Of a stretch of DNA of 64,000 nt, positions 34,643 to 43,966 are shown one piece after another. The position numbers and the translations under genes were made by a program. This DNA is from Mucilaginibacter frigoritolerans (GTDB taxonomy: Bacteria > Bacteroidota > Bacteroidia > Sphingobacteriales > Sphingobacteriaceae), in NCBI RefSeq assembly GCF_007830615.1, contig NZ_VLLI01000005.1, positions 1 to 64,000 of the forward strand, written 5' to 3'. Below the pieces are notes generated by a model. The model made no database searches. It saw only the letters and a list, made by a program, of their open reading frames with translations, and was not told the origin of the DNA. How positions within the stretch are numbered: position 1 is the first letter of the stretch; each line of letters opens with the position of its first letter.

Positions 34643-36985
34643 TTACCTGGTCGCCTCCCGGGAGTAATGTTCATACTTATATCCCTCGCTGTCGCGACCA
34701 TTTTTTAAGCCATTATATATGATGTTCATTTTTTGAAAGCATTCATTAGAATTAAGCTTTCTGATAAAAGGCAACAGCGATTTTGAGGTATAGTTATGTC
34801 GGACTACATAAAGTGTCACGTCACAAAATTTTGCAAGGATATGAGCGTCATTGATAGCATGAACAGGGGGACTATCAAACAAAATGTAGTCATATTGTAC
34901 ACGCCATGCACTGATCAGCCGCAGGAATGATTCTTGTTCCAGCAGTTCAGAAAAATTGTCTACAAATGGGCCGGAACCAATAATGCTCAAATTTGGATAT
35001 GAAGGAACCTCTTGCACAATATCCTGTTGAAACGCCTGGTTTGTTAGATAACTGGTTAGGCCAGTTAAAGGTGCGAGTCCGAATGTTTTCGAAATAGTAG
35101 GTTTATAAATATCCGTTTCTATAAGCAGCGTTTTCTTTCCGATACTTGCCAGTGAAACAGCCAGGTTGCTGCTTACCATACTTTTACCCTCATTTGCCAC
35201 ACTTGAGGTTACCAGAACAAAGTATCCTCCGACGATAGATTCGTTTAGCAGATTAAGCTGTGTGCGTAAATGCCTGAATTGCTCTATAAGCGCGAAGCTC
35301 TCCTGGTTAGCGCGGTTTTCAAATACAATTGCAGATGGTAGTTTTATGTAGCTGAATTCAGCAATTACCGGTATGCCAGTTGCTTGCTCAATTTCTTTGC
35401 GACTACCTACCCTGTATTTCACTATATCGCGGCTGTAGATAAACCCTGCCGGAAAAATTAAACCGATTAGGAAGGCAATACCAAAAGGCATTATTTTTTT
35501 TGCGGCTTTTAGTGGCAATGTATGGGCAGCATCCACCAAACGGACCTCGGATGCTGACGATGCATAGGTTAGCGCAATAGTTTCGCGCTGCTGTAGCAAA
35601 TAATTATACAAAGATGATTTAGTGGATTGCTGGCGACCCATCCCTGAGAGTTGCTGCTCCTGGACAGGAACATTTTTGATAGACGACTGAATATTTGATT
35701 TAAATGATGCCAAAGACCCCTGCATCGTTGTTAAAGAAGACTTCATGCTCTTAATATCCTCTTTGATTTCTTGTTTCAGGGAAGCGATCTGACTGTTTAT
35801 GGGGTCAAAAGCGGGATTTTTTTCGGGCAGTGTAGCCAGCATTTTGTCTCTTTCCAGTTCAAGGTCCGATAATTTTTGGATTAGTGCTGATAGATGCTGG
35901 TCAGAGATGCCGATGGCAGAAGGAATACTTGAATCATTGTTTCCCGGCTTATCCAAGTAGGCTTCCAGGTTTTCAATCACGTGTAATTGAACGTTGATTT
36001 CATTTAGTTTTTCATTATTGGACTGGATGCCCTGCAGATACATTTGTGATTGAGCGTTAACATCCGTCAAGCCATTATGACTGCGATAGCCTTCGATGCT
36101 GTTTTCTGTATAATTTAGCTGACCCGAAATAGAATCAAGTCGCTTATCAATAAAATCTAAGGTGCTTTTAGTTATTTTACTTTTTTCAGTAATGTCAGAT
36201 CGCTTGTAGAAATAAATGAGATAATTTATAAAATCTTCCCCTTTCCTTACATTGGGGTCGCTTAAAGAGATATTAATAACTGTGGCCGGCTTTTCCTGGG
36301 CTTCTACAGTAAGCGCATTCTGGTAAGCTAAAGTGGTAGTTTCCGGATCGGTTATGCCGATTTCAATTTCGTCACCAATATAGTGTACAATGCTGGCATT
36401 TTTACTTATTGTCCAAGAACCGAGAGCGTTTTTTATAGTGTCATTGAAGCGATGTTTGGCTGAATTGCCTTTTTTGTCTAAAAGTAAGTAGGAGCTGGTA
36501 TCCAGTATAAGTAAATCAATTTTTGGAGACGGTGTTAGCATGCCCGCATCAAGTAAATTAATCTTAACCGGACTTATGCCATAAAGGTCGCGATTCTTAA
36601 TAATGCCGCCTTTTAACTCATAATCAGCCCAAAGCTGAAAATAATTCACTACGTTTCTTATCAATTGGTTGGATTTTAGTACTTCTATTTCATTTTCAAC
36701 AACCTTGGGCGCATTAACCTGCTCAAGTGACTGAAATTCAACTAATGAGGATTTTTGTTCAGGCGGTTGACTATTATCACTCTGTATCATCATGGTTGCC
36801 ATTATTTCATAAGCCGGTGTTTCACGTATGGTGTAAATAAAGGCTATAGATAAAGCAATGAGGATAGATACAACAAATAAAGGCCACCACAAGCGATATT
36901 TAATTAAAAACGCTCTTATATTAATAGCCTCGTCATTGGTGTTATTTTGACGGGTATTAATGTTCCCGGGTTGTTTATTATTCAT
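34643..36985 (-). CDS. wzc: Wzc-like chain-length regulator and BY-type tyrosine kinase
   Basis: The 780-residue product starts at the ATG at 36985; TTG 37003 is possible. There is a Wzz domain with a membrane helix near residue 40 and a long periplasmic coiled-coil segment (residues 290-470). A second helix (IMPFGIAFLIGLIFPAGFIYS) leads into a C-terminal ATPase/kinase domain with Walker A TSSVANEGKS, Walker A' LLIETDIYKPT and Walker B ILFDSPPV. The tail carries three tyrosines (EGYKYEHYSREATR) for autophosphorylation. It controls polymer length and export together with the Wza-like protein just upstream (28 bases). Confidence 0.92.
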   Translation of the reverse strand: MNNKQPGNINTRQNNTNDEAINIRAFLIKYRLWWPLFVVSILIALSIAFIYTIRETPAYEIMATMMIQSDNSQPPEQKSSLVEFQSLEQVNAPKVVENEIEVLKSNQLIRNVVNYFQLWADYELKGGIIKNRDLYGISPVKINLLDAGMLTPSPKIDLLILDTSSYLLLDKKGNSAKHRFNDTIKNALGSWTISKNASIVHYIGDEIEIGITDPETTTLAYQNALTVEAQEKPATVINISLSDPNVRKGEDFINYLIYFYKRSDITEKSKITKSTLDFIDKRLDSISGQLNYTENSIEGYRSHNGLTDVNAQSQMYLQGIQSNNEKLNEINVQLHVIENLEAYLDKPGNNDSSIPSAIGISDQHLSALIQKLSDLELERDKMLATLPEKNPAFDPINSQIASLKQEIKEDIKSMKSSLTTMQGSLASFKSNIQSSIKNVPVQEQQLSGMGRQQSTKSSLYNYLLQQRETIALTYASSASEVRLVDAAHTLPLKAAKKIMPFGIAFLIGLIFPAGFIYSRDIVKYRVGSRKEIEQATGIPVIAEFSYIKLPSAIVFENRANQESFALIEQFRHLRTQLNLLNESIVGGYFVLVTSSVANEGKSMVSSNLAVSLASIGKKTLLIETDIYKPTISKTFGLAPLTGLTSYLTNQAFQQDIVQEVPSYPNLSIIGSGPFVDNFSELLEQESFLRLISAWRVQYDYILFDSPPVHAINDAHILAKFCDVTLYVVRHNYTSKSLLPFIRKLNSNECFQKMNIIYNGLKNGRDSEGYKYEHYSREATR

Positions 36986-37013
36986 AATAGGAGGGATAAA
37001 CAAGGATAATAAA

Positions 37014-37820
37014 CTAGTGATGGTAAACTAAAAATGCAGAAACTAATATGGCAACTACCGAAATTCCGGAAATGACTAATGTGTTGGTCTTGTAACTACG
37101 CGCAACGTTATCATATTTTGTCTTATCAGCATCTACATAGATAACATCATTGTTGTGTAGATAATAATAGGGCGAATCAAAGACATACTTTTTAGTTAAA
37201 TCAAGCGTGATGAATTGCCGTTTCCCGTTCTCCTCACGGATCAGTAAAACATTTGTCCTTTTTGCAGTGATACTCAGGTCGCCTGCCAAGCTTAATGCTT
37301 CATTAATATTTATGTGTTCGTTTTGAATGGTATAAATGTCCGGCTTCATAACATCGCCTAAAACTGATATTTTGAAATTGAGAATACGAACGTTTACAAT
37401 AGGCCCTTTTAGATATTCCTGAAGATTTGCAGTTAGCTGTTTTGCAACCTCGTCTGTTGTTAGTCCATATACTTTCATAGTTCCAACCAAGGGTAGTTGC
37501 ATCTGTCCGTTAGCGTCTACTTTAAAGCCATAGATTGGATTTGTTGTACTATTATCAAGATTGTTTCCGCTTACGCGAGCAATGCTGGTGTTAAATACAG
37601 AGGCTGCTTCAGGGTTTAAACTGTTAACATTGATTCCCAGGATGTCTCCCGGCTGAATTTTAAAGGGCTCATAGTTTTTAATTTCTTCTTGAATATCGCC
37701 TGAACGATTAGCGTCTTGGTAATAAGAAACTTGTTGGTAACCTTTGTCTTTATAAAGGCCACAAGCAGACAATAAAAGCGCAAAAATTGCGACTAAAGGG
37801 AGCGGAAAAAAATTTTTCAT
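37014..37820 (-). CDS. wza: Polysaccharide export outer-membrane lipoprotein (Wza-like)
   Basis: The 268-residue protein has a lipoprotein signal (ALLLSAC then GLYKDKGY), a Poly_export domain (YEPFKIQPGDILGINVNSLNPEA), an SLBB domain (ISVLGDVMKPDIYTIQNEHININEALSLAGDL) and a C-terminal hydrophobic helix (LVISGISVVAILVSAFLVY), as seen in Bacteroidota Wza homologues. It forms the export channel with Wzc. It opens the Wza-Wzc-Wzx-Wzy-GT4 run, and its upstream 287 bases contain the promoter. Confidence 0.92.
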   Translation of the reverse strand: MKNFFPLPLVAIFALLLSACGLYKDKGYQQVSYYQDANRSGDIQEEIKNYEPFKIQPGDILGINVNSLNPEAASVFNTSIARVSGNNLDNSTTNPIYGFKVDANGQMQLPLVGTMKVYGLTTDEVAKQLTANLQEYLKGPIVNVRILNFKISVLGDVMKPDIYTIQNEHININEALSLAGDLSITAKRTNVLLIREENGKRQFITLDLTKKYVFDSPYYYLHNNDVIYVDADKTKYDNVARSYKTNTLVISGISVVAILVSAFLVYHH

Positions 37821-38107
37821 GGGGTCTCAAAATATTCGATCTTAATCTTAATTTGTGACCCCAGTTTAGCAAGCGCTTACTGAAACATAAATTTTTAATC
37901 AGAACGTAAAAGTTCGTAAGTAAACAGATGTTGTACAATGGCATACAAAGTATATACCACCACAAGCATAACTATGTTAATAAGCAATTAGTTATATAAT
38001 TGTTTTAAATTTTTTATGCGTTTGGAACGAAAAAAAAATCTAAAATGCAACGCGATACTTTAACCGCCTTTTATCATCAATTCTATATAACTTTCATCGG
38101 TTGAATT
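37821..38107 (-). promoter_or_regulatory. Upstream region of the wza-wzc operon
   Basis: These 287 AT-rich bases have no gene. On the minus strand TTG at 37964-37966 is followed by TATACTTTG (37946-37954), a loose match to the Bacteroidota sigma-A pattern (TTG, about 19 bases, TAnnTTTG). A CAATTA-GTTATA-TAATTG inverted repeat sits at 37985-38002. Both are weak calls. Confidence 0.35.
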
Positions 38108-38551
38108 TCAACTGCGGGGGATTTGTTTAAACATAAAAACGTACTGCTCCGTGCTGATATAACCCTCTTTATTATAAAATTTATAGGAGGGCATGTATTT
38201 GTTCGTCATCAGTACAATCGAATCAATTTGATATTTCGCTGCATAAAGATCACAGTAATCCAACATTTTTTTACCATAACCCATCCTTTGCTTTTCTTGC
38301 GAAACAAAAAATTCATCAATCATCAGTTGTTGGTTAGTCCACCACGTTTTTACGTGCGCAAACACTGCTCCTGTTAGTTTATCATCATCATATAATGCAA
38401 ATCCAATAAATTGCTGACAACCCAAATATTCCACCAGATATGCCTGTGCTTTGCTATAAGTCCAGGCATAGTTCCATGGCGGACAGTTATAAGCCTTTAT
38501 ATATGCGGGGACACATTCGTCCACATTTTCGAGTGTTATCGGAACAATCAT
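38108..38551 (-). CDS. GNAT-family N-acetyltransferase
   Basis: The 147-residue protein has the GNAT acetyl-CoA site, FFVSQEKQRMGYGKKMLDY (Gln/Arg-X-X-Gly-X-Gly/Ala) near residues 87-105, and the C-terminal YKFYNKEGYI motif. The N-terminal CPPWNYAWTYSKAQAYLVEYL fits small GNATs acting on free amines. The acceptor is unknown. It lies 71 bases after the second A-PCP-TE gene and 287 bases ahead of wza. It could acetylate an amino sugar or the amino-acid product of the NRPS module, or be unrelated. Confidence 0.85.
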   Translation of the reverse strand: MIVPITLENVDECVPAYIKAYNCPPWNYAWTYSKAQAYLVEYLGCQQFIGFALYDDDKLTGAVFAHVKTWWTNQQLMIDEFFVSQEKQRMGYGKKMLDYCDLYAAKYQIDSIVLMTNKYMPSYKFYNKEGYISTEQYVFMFKQIPRS

Positions 38552-38622
38552 CGTAAATTGATTAGTAAATTTAGTTTAATAAGCAGGTGCCGCTTGGTTA
38601 ATTTTATATCTTCCGGCTGCGC

Positions 38623-41334
38623 TTAAAAGCTAGCCCCCAGAGTTTTGTTCGTTTTTATTTTATGTTGATCATGAGTCTCAGCATTGTCCAATACTGCCTC
38701 CAATATTGATGCAAATTGTTCAACGTTAGGTGGCAATAACATGGATAAATGGTCTCCCGGGACTTCATATAGTTGGACTCCGTCTTTTGCATATCTTTTC
38801 CATCCCAAAAATTCAAGGTCATCCACATAATGCACACATATTTTCGCTTTGAATAAATAAACCCTATTATTAAAGGGTTCCATCGAATAATTTCTGAAAG
38901 CGCTCAAATGTTTTCCCTTAATTCTTTTAATTAATTGATAGAATCCTTTAGACTCTTTTTTTGATAAATAATTAGATAAAAAATTAGGTGGGTGATTTAT
39001 AAATTGTTTTTTAAAGGTCGCTAATGGTCGCTGAAATGATGATTTTAGAAATGACATGAAGATAGGAATGTTTCTTTTTACCTTTCTGGGTAACAAGTAA
39101 TACCAGTCTTTATATTCGGTCTTTTCAGCATCCGTATCAAACATAATTAACATTTGTACCTCTTTACCCATAGCTACTATTTGCTTTTCTATTTCCACTG
39201 CCACATAACCACCAAAAGAATAGCCTGCTATCAAATACGGGCCGCCTGGATTATGCTGAACTATTTCGCTCAGATAGGCCGCGGCAATTTGTGTTATAGT
39301 TCCTAATGGTTCATCAGTTCCGTTAAGTCCACTGGCCTGTAAACCAAAGATGGGCCTTTCTTCGTCTATATAGTCCGCAAGGCTGCTGAAGTTAAGCACA
39401 TGCAACCCTTCTCCGTGGATAATGTATAGCGGAGTTTTGCTGCCCGATGGTTTAACGGCCACCAATGATCTGTAAACGATCTCTTTTTTTTCGCTTTCAA
39501 TAAAAGCTGCAAATGACCTTATAACCGGATATTTAAAGAGAACGGATAATGGTAGCTTTTTCCCAATTTTCCTTTCAAGTTTCGATAGAATCTGCACCGC
39601 CATTAACGAATGACCGCCAAGTGCAAAAAAGTTGTCATCAATGCCAACTTCTTTGATTCCTATACATTCCTGCCAGATAGCAGTAAGCATTTTTTCTGTT
39701 TCTGTCTCAGGCGCCGAGCGGGTTTCTGTAGGCAGGGCAACTTCTTGTGGGGTAGGGAGTGCGTTTCTATCGATTTTTCCGTTAGATGTGAGCGGTAGTT
39801 TGTGCAGGTCTATCCACGTGGAGGGCATCATATATTCAGGGAGTTTTGTTTTTAAAAAAGCCACCATATCTTCTTTCTTAAATTCCCCATTTGGAACGAT
39901 ATAACCAATGAGCCGTTTGGTACCGCTTGCAGTATCCTTTGCAAGCACTACAGCATTGCAAACGGCAGAACTACTGTTTAATACGCTTTCAATTTCTCCT
40001 AACTCAACGCGAAATCCATTGATCTTTACCTGGTTATCCTGCCTGCCCAAAAACTCCATATTGTAATCATTCATCATTCGCCCCAGGTCACCGGTACGAT
40101 ACATCATTCCTCCCGCTGTTTGATTAAAAGGATCCGGAATGAAAGAAGCCTGCGTTTTCTCCTCGTCATCTGCGTAGCCGCGGGCAACGCCAACGCCGCC
40201 TATGTAAAGATCGCCGATTTCGCCCATCGAAACGGGGTTTAACAACTTGTTTAATATATAAAAGAAATTATTTTGGATGGGTTTGCCGTAAGGAATACTC
40301 TTCCATGTTTTTTCGGTTTGATCAATGATATAATAATTTGACCACACTGTAGCTTCTGTAGCACCGCCTAAACTTACCACCTGTGCTTTTGGAAAGAATT
40401 TTTGCAGGCGCGAAGGCAGCTTGACAGGGATCCAGTCGCCACTCATAAAAATTGTTTTTAATCCTGTATAACGGTATCCTTTGCGTGCCTGTTCCAGATC
40501 TTTTACCAGATAGTCGAGTGTTGTGGGCACGGAGTCCCAAAAGGTAATCTCGTATTTGATTAACATGTCCTGTAGTGCTTGCACATCCTGAATTTCCTTA
40601 TTTTCAGCAATGACAAGCGAACCGCCGGCAGCTAATATTCCGAAAATATCGTACACCGACAAATCGAAACACATAGAAGTGATAAAAAGCAGGCGATCAT
40701 CTGATCCAATATTGAAGCGTTTATTAACCCATGAGATTAAGTTGATGGCCGAATGGTGTTCGATCATTACGCCTTTTGGCTGGCCCGTTGAGCCCGATGT
40801 ATAAATGGTATAAGCCAGCTGCGAACTGCTAATGGCCAAGCCTGGATTGGCATCGTTAAGTTCCGAAATATTACTAATGTCTACGTTAAGAAAATTTTCC
40901 GCCCCAATCGTATTTTTCAAAGGATAAGCATTCGTTGAGACTACCATTTTTAAGGCAGACTTATAGAATATATGTTCCTGTCTGAGTACAGGATATTCCG
41001 GATCGATGGGTACATATGCCCCTCCGGCTTTTAATATGCCAAGCATGCCAATAATCATATCAAAATCACGCTGAACTAACAAGCCGATATTATCCCCGGG
41101 AACAACGCCCTTTTTAATAAGGAAATGAGCTAAACGATTTGACGCTCTATTTAGCTCATCATAAGTCATTGTGCATTCACCTTTTCGTAGGGCAATTGAA
41201 CCAGGTGATCGGAGTGCCTGTTCTTCAAAAGGGGCAAACAGCGTTTTCTCTCTGGCGTATGGAACGGTTGTATTATTGAACTCGTCCATCAGTTGGTCGT
41301 CAGCAGCATCGGTATGGATAATAGTGGGATACAT
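38623..41334 (-). CDS. Stand-alone NRPS module A-PCP-TE (second paralogue)
   Basis: The start is uncertain: the ATG at 41334 gives 903 residues; a TTG at 41391 gives 922 and keeps SLLNAEVIRVKKQ. Numbering here uses 922. The adenylation domain has A3 TIYTSGSTGQPKG, A4 MCFDLSVYD (Asp243), a variant A5 LGGATEA in place of YGPTE, A7 YRTGDLGR and A10 NGKIDR (Lys539). The carrier is NFFALGGHSL (Ser595). The thioesterase has GYSFGG (Ser725), FDTD and GDHLSML. The hand-aligned specificity residues D-L-Y-D-F-S-L-V-W resemble cysteine-type codes. There is no condensation domain. The carrier and thioesterase regions are closely similar to the paralogue at 24826. It is encoded between gmd and the GNAT gene. 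Confidence 0.9.
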   Translation of the reverse strand: MYPTIIHTDAADDQLMDEFNNTTVPYAREKTLFAPFEEQALRSPGSIALRKGECTMTYDELNRASNRLAHFLIKKGVVPGDNIGLLVQRDFDMIIGMLGILKAGGAYVPIDPEYPVLRQEHIFYKSALKMVVSTNAYPLKNTIGAENFLNVDISNISELNDANPGLAISSSQLAYTIYTSGSTGQPKGVMIEHHSAINLISWVNKRFNIGSDDRLLFITSMCFDLSVYDIFGILAAGGSLVIAENKEIQDVQALQDMLIKYEITFWDSVPTTLDYLVKDLEQARKGYRYTGLKTIFMSGDWIPVKLPSRLQKFFPKAQVVSLGGATEATVWSNYYIIDQTEKTWKSIPYGKPIQNNFFYILNKLLNPVSMGEIGDLYIGGVGVARGYADDEEKTQASFIPDPFNQTAGGMMYRTGDLGRMMNDYNMEFLGRQDNQVKINGFRVELGEIESVLNSSSAVCNAVVLAKDTASGTKRLIGYIVPNGEFKKEDMVAFLKTKLPEYMMPSTWIDLHKLPLTSNGKIDRNALPTPQEVALPTETRSAPETETEKMLTAIWQECIGIKEVGIDDNFFALGGHSLMAVQILSKLERKIGKKLPLSVLFKYPVIRSFAAFIESEKKEIVYRSLVAVKPSGSKTPLYIIHGEGLHVLNFSSLADYIDEERPIFGLQASGLNGTDEPLGTITQIAAAYLSEIVQHNPGGPYLIAGYSFGGYVAVEIEKQIVAMGKEVQMLIMFDTDAEKTEYKDWYYLLPRKVKRNIPIFMSFLKSSFQRPLATFKKQFINHPPNFLSNYLSKKESKGFYQLIKRIKGKHLSAFRNYSMEPFNNRVYLFKAKICVHYVDDLEFLGWKRYAKDGVQLYEVPGDHLSMLLPPNVEQFASILEAVLDNAETHDQHKIKTNKTLGASF

Positions 41335-41425
41335 TGGACTTGATAATGATTGTTTTTTCACACGGATTACTTCAGCGTTTAATAAACTCAAAAATTCACC
41401 GTTAGCATAGTTTTATGATTTGCTT

Positions 41426-42541
41426 TTATTCGTATTGATTTTTAACTAAATAGCCTGACTCTTTTAGTAACCTTTCCCTGTTAAATAATTCAACATCAGC
41501 GCTTACCATCTCATCTACCAAAGCTTTCAAGTCATATTTGGGTTTCCATCCCAATTTTTGCTGGCATTTTGTGGGATCACCTATTAGAAGGTCAACTTCT
41601 GTTGGCCGGAAATATTTAGCATCAACACAAACTATTTCTTTCTCAGTCTCTAATAAGTAATCGGGATTGCTACAGGAGGTTACATATCCTTTTTCATTAA
41701 TGCCCTCTCCTTTAAAATCAATGGTTATCCCCAATACGGCAAAAGCTAATTTTACAAAGTCTCTAACCATGGTGGTAATACCGGTAGCAATAACAAAATC
41801 TTCCGGCTTTTCTTGTTGCAACATTAAATGCATCGCTTCTACATAGTCTTTTGCGTGGCCCCAGTCACGTCTTGCATCCAGATTCCCAAGGTAGAGTTTA
41901 TCCTGCAGGCCCATGGCAATTTTAGCTACGCCCCTGGTGATTTTTCGGGTTACAAAGGTTTCGCCGCGTAAAGGACTTTCATGATTAAATAATATTCCAT
42001 TGCATGCAAATAAACCATATGCCTCTCTGTAGTTTACGGTTATCCAATAACCATAAAGTTTAGCAACTGCGTAGGGTGAGCGGGGGTAAAAAGGAGTGGT
42101 TTCGGATTGAGGTACCTGCTGCACCAGGCCGTATAATTCAGACGTAGAAGCCTGGTATATTTTGGTCTTTTTCACCAGGTTGAGTATCCGAACAGCCTCA
42201 AGTATCCGTAAGGTGCCGATGCCATCAACATTTGCAGTATATTCAGGTGTGTCAAAGCTTACTTTCACGTGCGACATGGCTCCTAAATTATAAATCTCAT
42301 CAGGTTGAGTTTGCTGTACTATCCTGATCAGATTGGTAGAGTCAGACAGGTCGCCGTAATGCAAAACAAAGTTGCGGTTCGATTCATGTGGGTCCTGGTA
42401 CAAATGGTCAATCCTGTCGGTATTAAACAAAGAACTTCTTCTTTTTATACCGTGTACCGTGTAGCCCTTTTTGAGCAAATATTCTGCTAAATAAGAACCG
42501 TCCTGGCCGGTAATGCCCGTAATAAGTGCTACTTTGTTCAT
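41426..42541 (-). CDS. gmd: GDP-mannose 4,6-dehydratase
   Basis: The 371-residue SDR-fold enzyme has cofactor motif [17 protein letters not shown] (residues 7-23), the family segment [18 protein letters not shown], catalytic Ser/Thr in [24 protein letters not shown] (Tyr-X-X-X-Lys) and the substrate-binding [23 protein letters not shown]. It converts GDP-mannose to GDP-4-keto-6-deoxymannose, the precursor of GDP-fucose, GDP-rhamnose or GDP-perosamine. No fcl, rmd or per gene lies in this window, so the final sugar is undetermined. It sits between the initiating sugar transferase and the second NRPS gene. Confidence 0.96.
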   Translation of the reverse strand: MNKVALITGITGQDGSYLAEYLLKKGYTVHGIKRRSSLFNTDRIDHLYQDPHESNRNFVLHYGDLSDSTNLIRIVQQTQPDEIYNLGAMSHVKVSFDTPEYTANVDGIGTLRILEAVRILNLVKKTKIYQASTSELYGLVQQVPQSETTPFYPRSPYAVAKLYGYWITVNYREAYGLFACNGILFNHESPLRGETFVTRKITRGVAKIAMGLQDKLYLGNLDARRDWGHAKDYVEAMHLMLQQEKPEDFVIATGITTMVRDFVKLAFAVLGITIDFKGEGINEKGYVTSCSNPDYLLETEKEIVCVDAKYFRPTEVDLLIGDPTKCQQKLGWKPKYDLKALVDEMVSADVELFNRERLLKESGYLVKNQYE

Positions 42542-42595
42542 TTTTATTTATTTATTAAGTCAAAAAAACAGTCCAATATTTCAATAATTGTATCA

Positions 42596-43891
42596 TTAAA
42601 AAGCATTTTCATCGCCAAATAAAGTTTTAATCACCGTGAGATAAACGATCTTAAAATCGAGTGCAATGTTCCAGTTTTCCATATACCAAATGTCGTGTTC
42701 AATACGTTTCTGCAACTGTTGTGGTTCTTTTATTTCGCCCCTGTAACCGTTTACCTGCGCCCATCCGGTTATCCCGGGTTTAGTGGAATGACGAAGCATA
42801 TAATTATTGTGAAGCAGGGCATATTCTTCGGTATGTTTTAGCATGTGGGGCCTTGAGCCTATGATTGACATGTTACCGGCTAAAACGTTGAAGAATTGTG
42901 GTAACTCATCTAGATTTGTTTTCCGTAGGAAACGCCCTAGTTGAGTAATCCTTCCATCTCCGCGGGTTACCTGACGACTGTCTGCATCAATATTTCTTCT
43001 AAGTGACCGGAGTTTAATTATTCGAAAGGGGATATTATTTTTACCAGACCTGAGTTGGGTAAAGAAAACCGGCCCCCTGGAATCGAGTTTTATGAGCACG
43101 GCCAGGATAGGAATTAGCCATGACAGTAGAAATAATAATATAAAGCTTGCAATAATTACATCAAAAACTCTTTTCTGCATCAGTGCTGAAATATCTGAAA
43201 GCGGATCATTGCGGAGAGATATTGCCGTTGTGTTTTTTATAAAACCTGTTTGATATTTGTTTTCTAAGAAACGATTCGACTTCAGTTCGAACTTACATCC
43301 TGCAAATGATTGACTGTTTGGTTCGGCCAGCTTGTATAGTGCCGGTTGTGACTTTGCCTGTTTGGTAGCGTAACTCTCTGCAAATGGGTTTTCCTCATCA
43401 TAATTAACGCTACCATTTATCCCGTTTGCTGATGATAAACTTGAGTTAAGGTCATTACGATCTATAACCCCATTTTTCTTTGAATGCCCATCTGTTTTAT
43501 AAGTATAGCTGCTTAAAATAATGTAAGATGAACGGGTAAATGATAAAAATAAAGCGAAGTAACATATATCGTAAAAAATGTAAGAATTGTTTCCGGAACG
43601 TAGTAACGATAATGCAAATAGGTAAGAAAAACAGTTGTAGCAAATAAAAGCGATGCAGGTTCTGCTAAATATCCGTTGACTGTTTAGCCAACCACTATTC
43701 AGATACATCGCTGATGTAAATGAGCAGATTGTCCAGCATATATTGGAAAAAATGCAGAATACTATGTAAAGAAATAAATTGACTGAGTATCTATCTATGT
43801 AAGAAAGTGTTGCAAGGTTGATGATATTAAGAGCGAAGAGATCGGAAAACGCAAAATATACCTTATTGAAATTTTTGTGCTTGGTATTCAT
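42596..43891 (-). CDS. Undecaprenyl-phosphate sugar phosphotransferase (initiating enzyme)
   Basis: The 431-residue protein has about four to five N-terminal hydrophobic helices, a polar cytosolic stretch (residues 145-240), one more helix (VFDVIIASFILLFLLSWLIPIL) and a C-terminal bacterial sugar transferase domain: FFTQLRSGKNNIPFRIIKLRS, NLDELPQFFNVLAGNMSIIGSRPHM and KPGITGWAQVNGYRG. This is the WcaJ/WbaP class that starts polymer synthesis by placing a sugar-1-phosphate on undecaprenyl phosphate. The usual KTMR-like segment is here KLRSL. The N-terminal part lacks a clear NAD-binding CoA-like core, so it is shorter than WcaJ. Confidence 0.92.
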   Translation of the reverse strand: MNTKHKNFNKVYFAFSDLFALNIINLATLSYIDRYSVNLFLYIVFCIFSNICWTICSFTSAMYLNSGWLNSQRIFSRTCIAFICYNCFSYLFALSLLRSGNNSYIFYDICYFALFLSFTRSSYIILSSYTYKTDGHSKKNGVIDRNDLNSSLSSANGINGSVNYDEENPFAESYATKQAKSQPALYKLAEPNSQSFAGCKFELKSNRFLENKYQTGFIKNTTAISLRNDPLSDISALMQKRVFDVIIASFILLFLLSWLIPILAVLIKLDSRGPVFFTQLRSGKNNIPFRIIKLRSLRRNIDADSRQVTRGDGRITQLGRFLRKTNLDELPQFFNVLAGNMSIIGSRPHMLKHTEEYALLHNNYMLRHSTKPGITGWAQVNGYRGEIKEPQQLQKRIEHDIWYMENWNIALDFKIVYLTVIKTLFGDENAF

Positions 43892-43966
43892 GACTTTAGC
43901 CTGTGGTAAATGTTGTGTTTTAAAAGTAGATCTATCAGTAAATTACGCGTGTTCTTCGTTATCACG

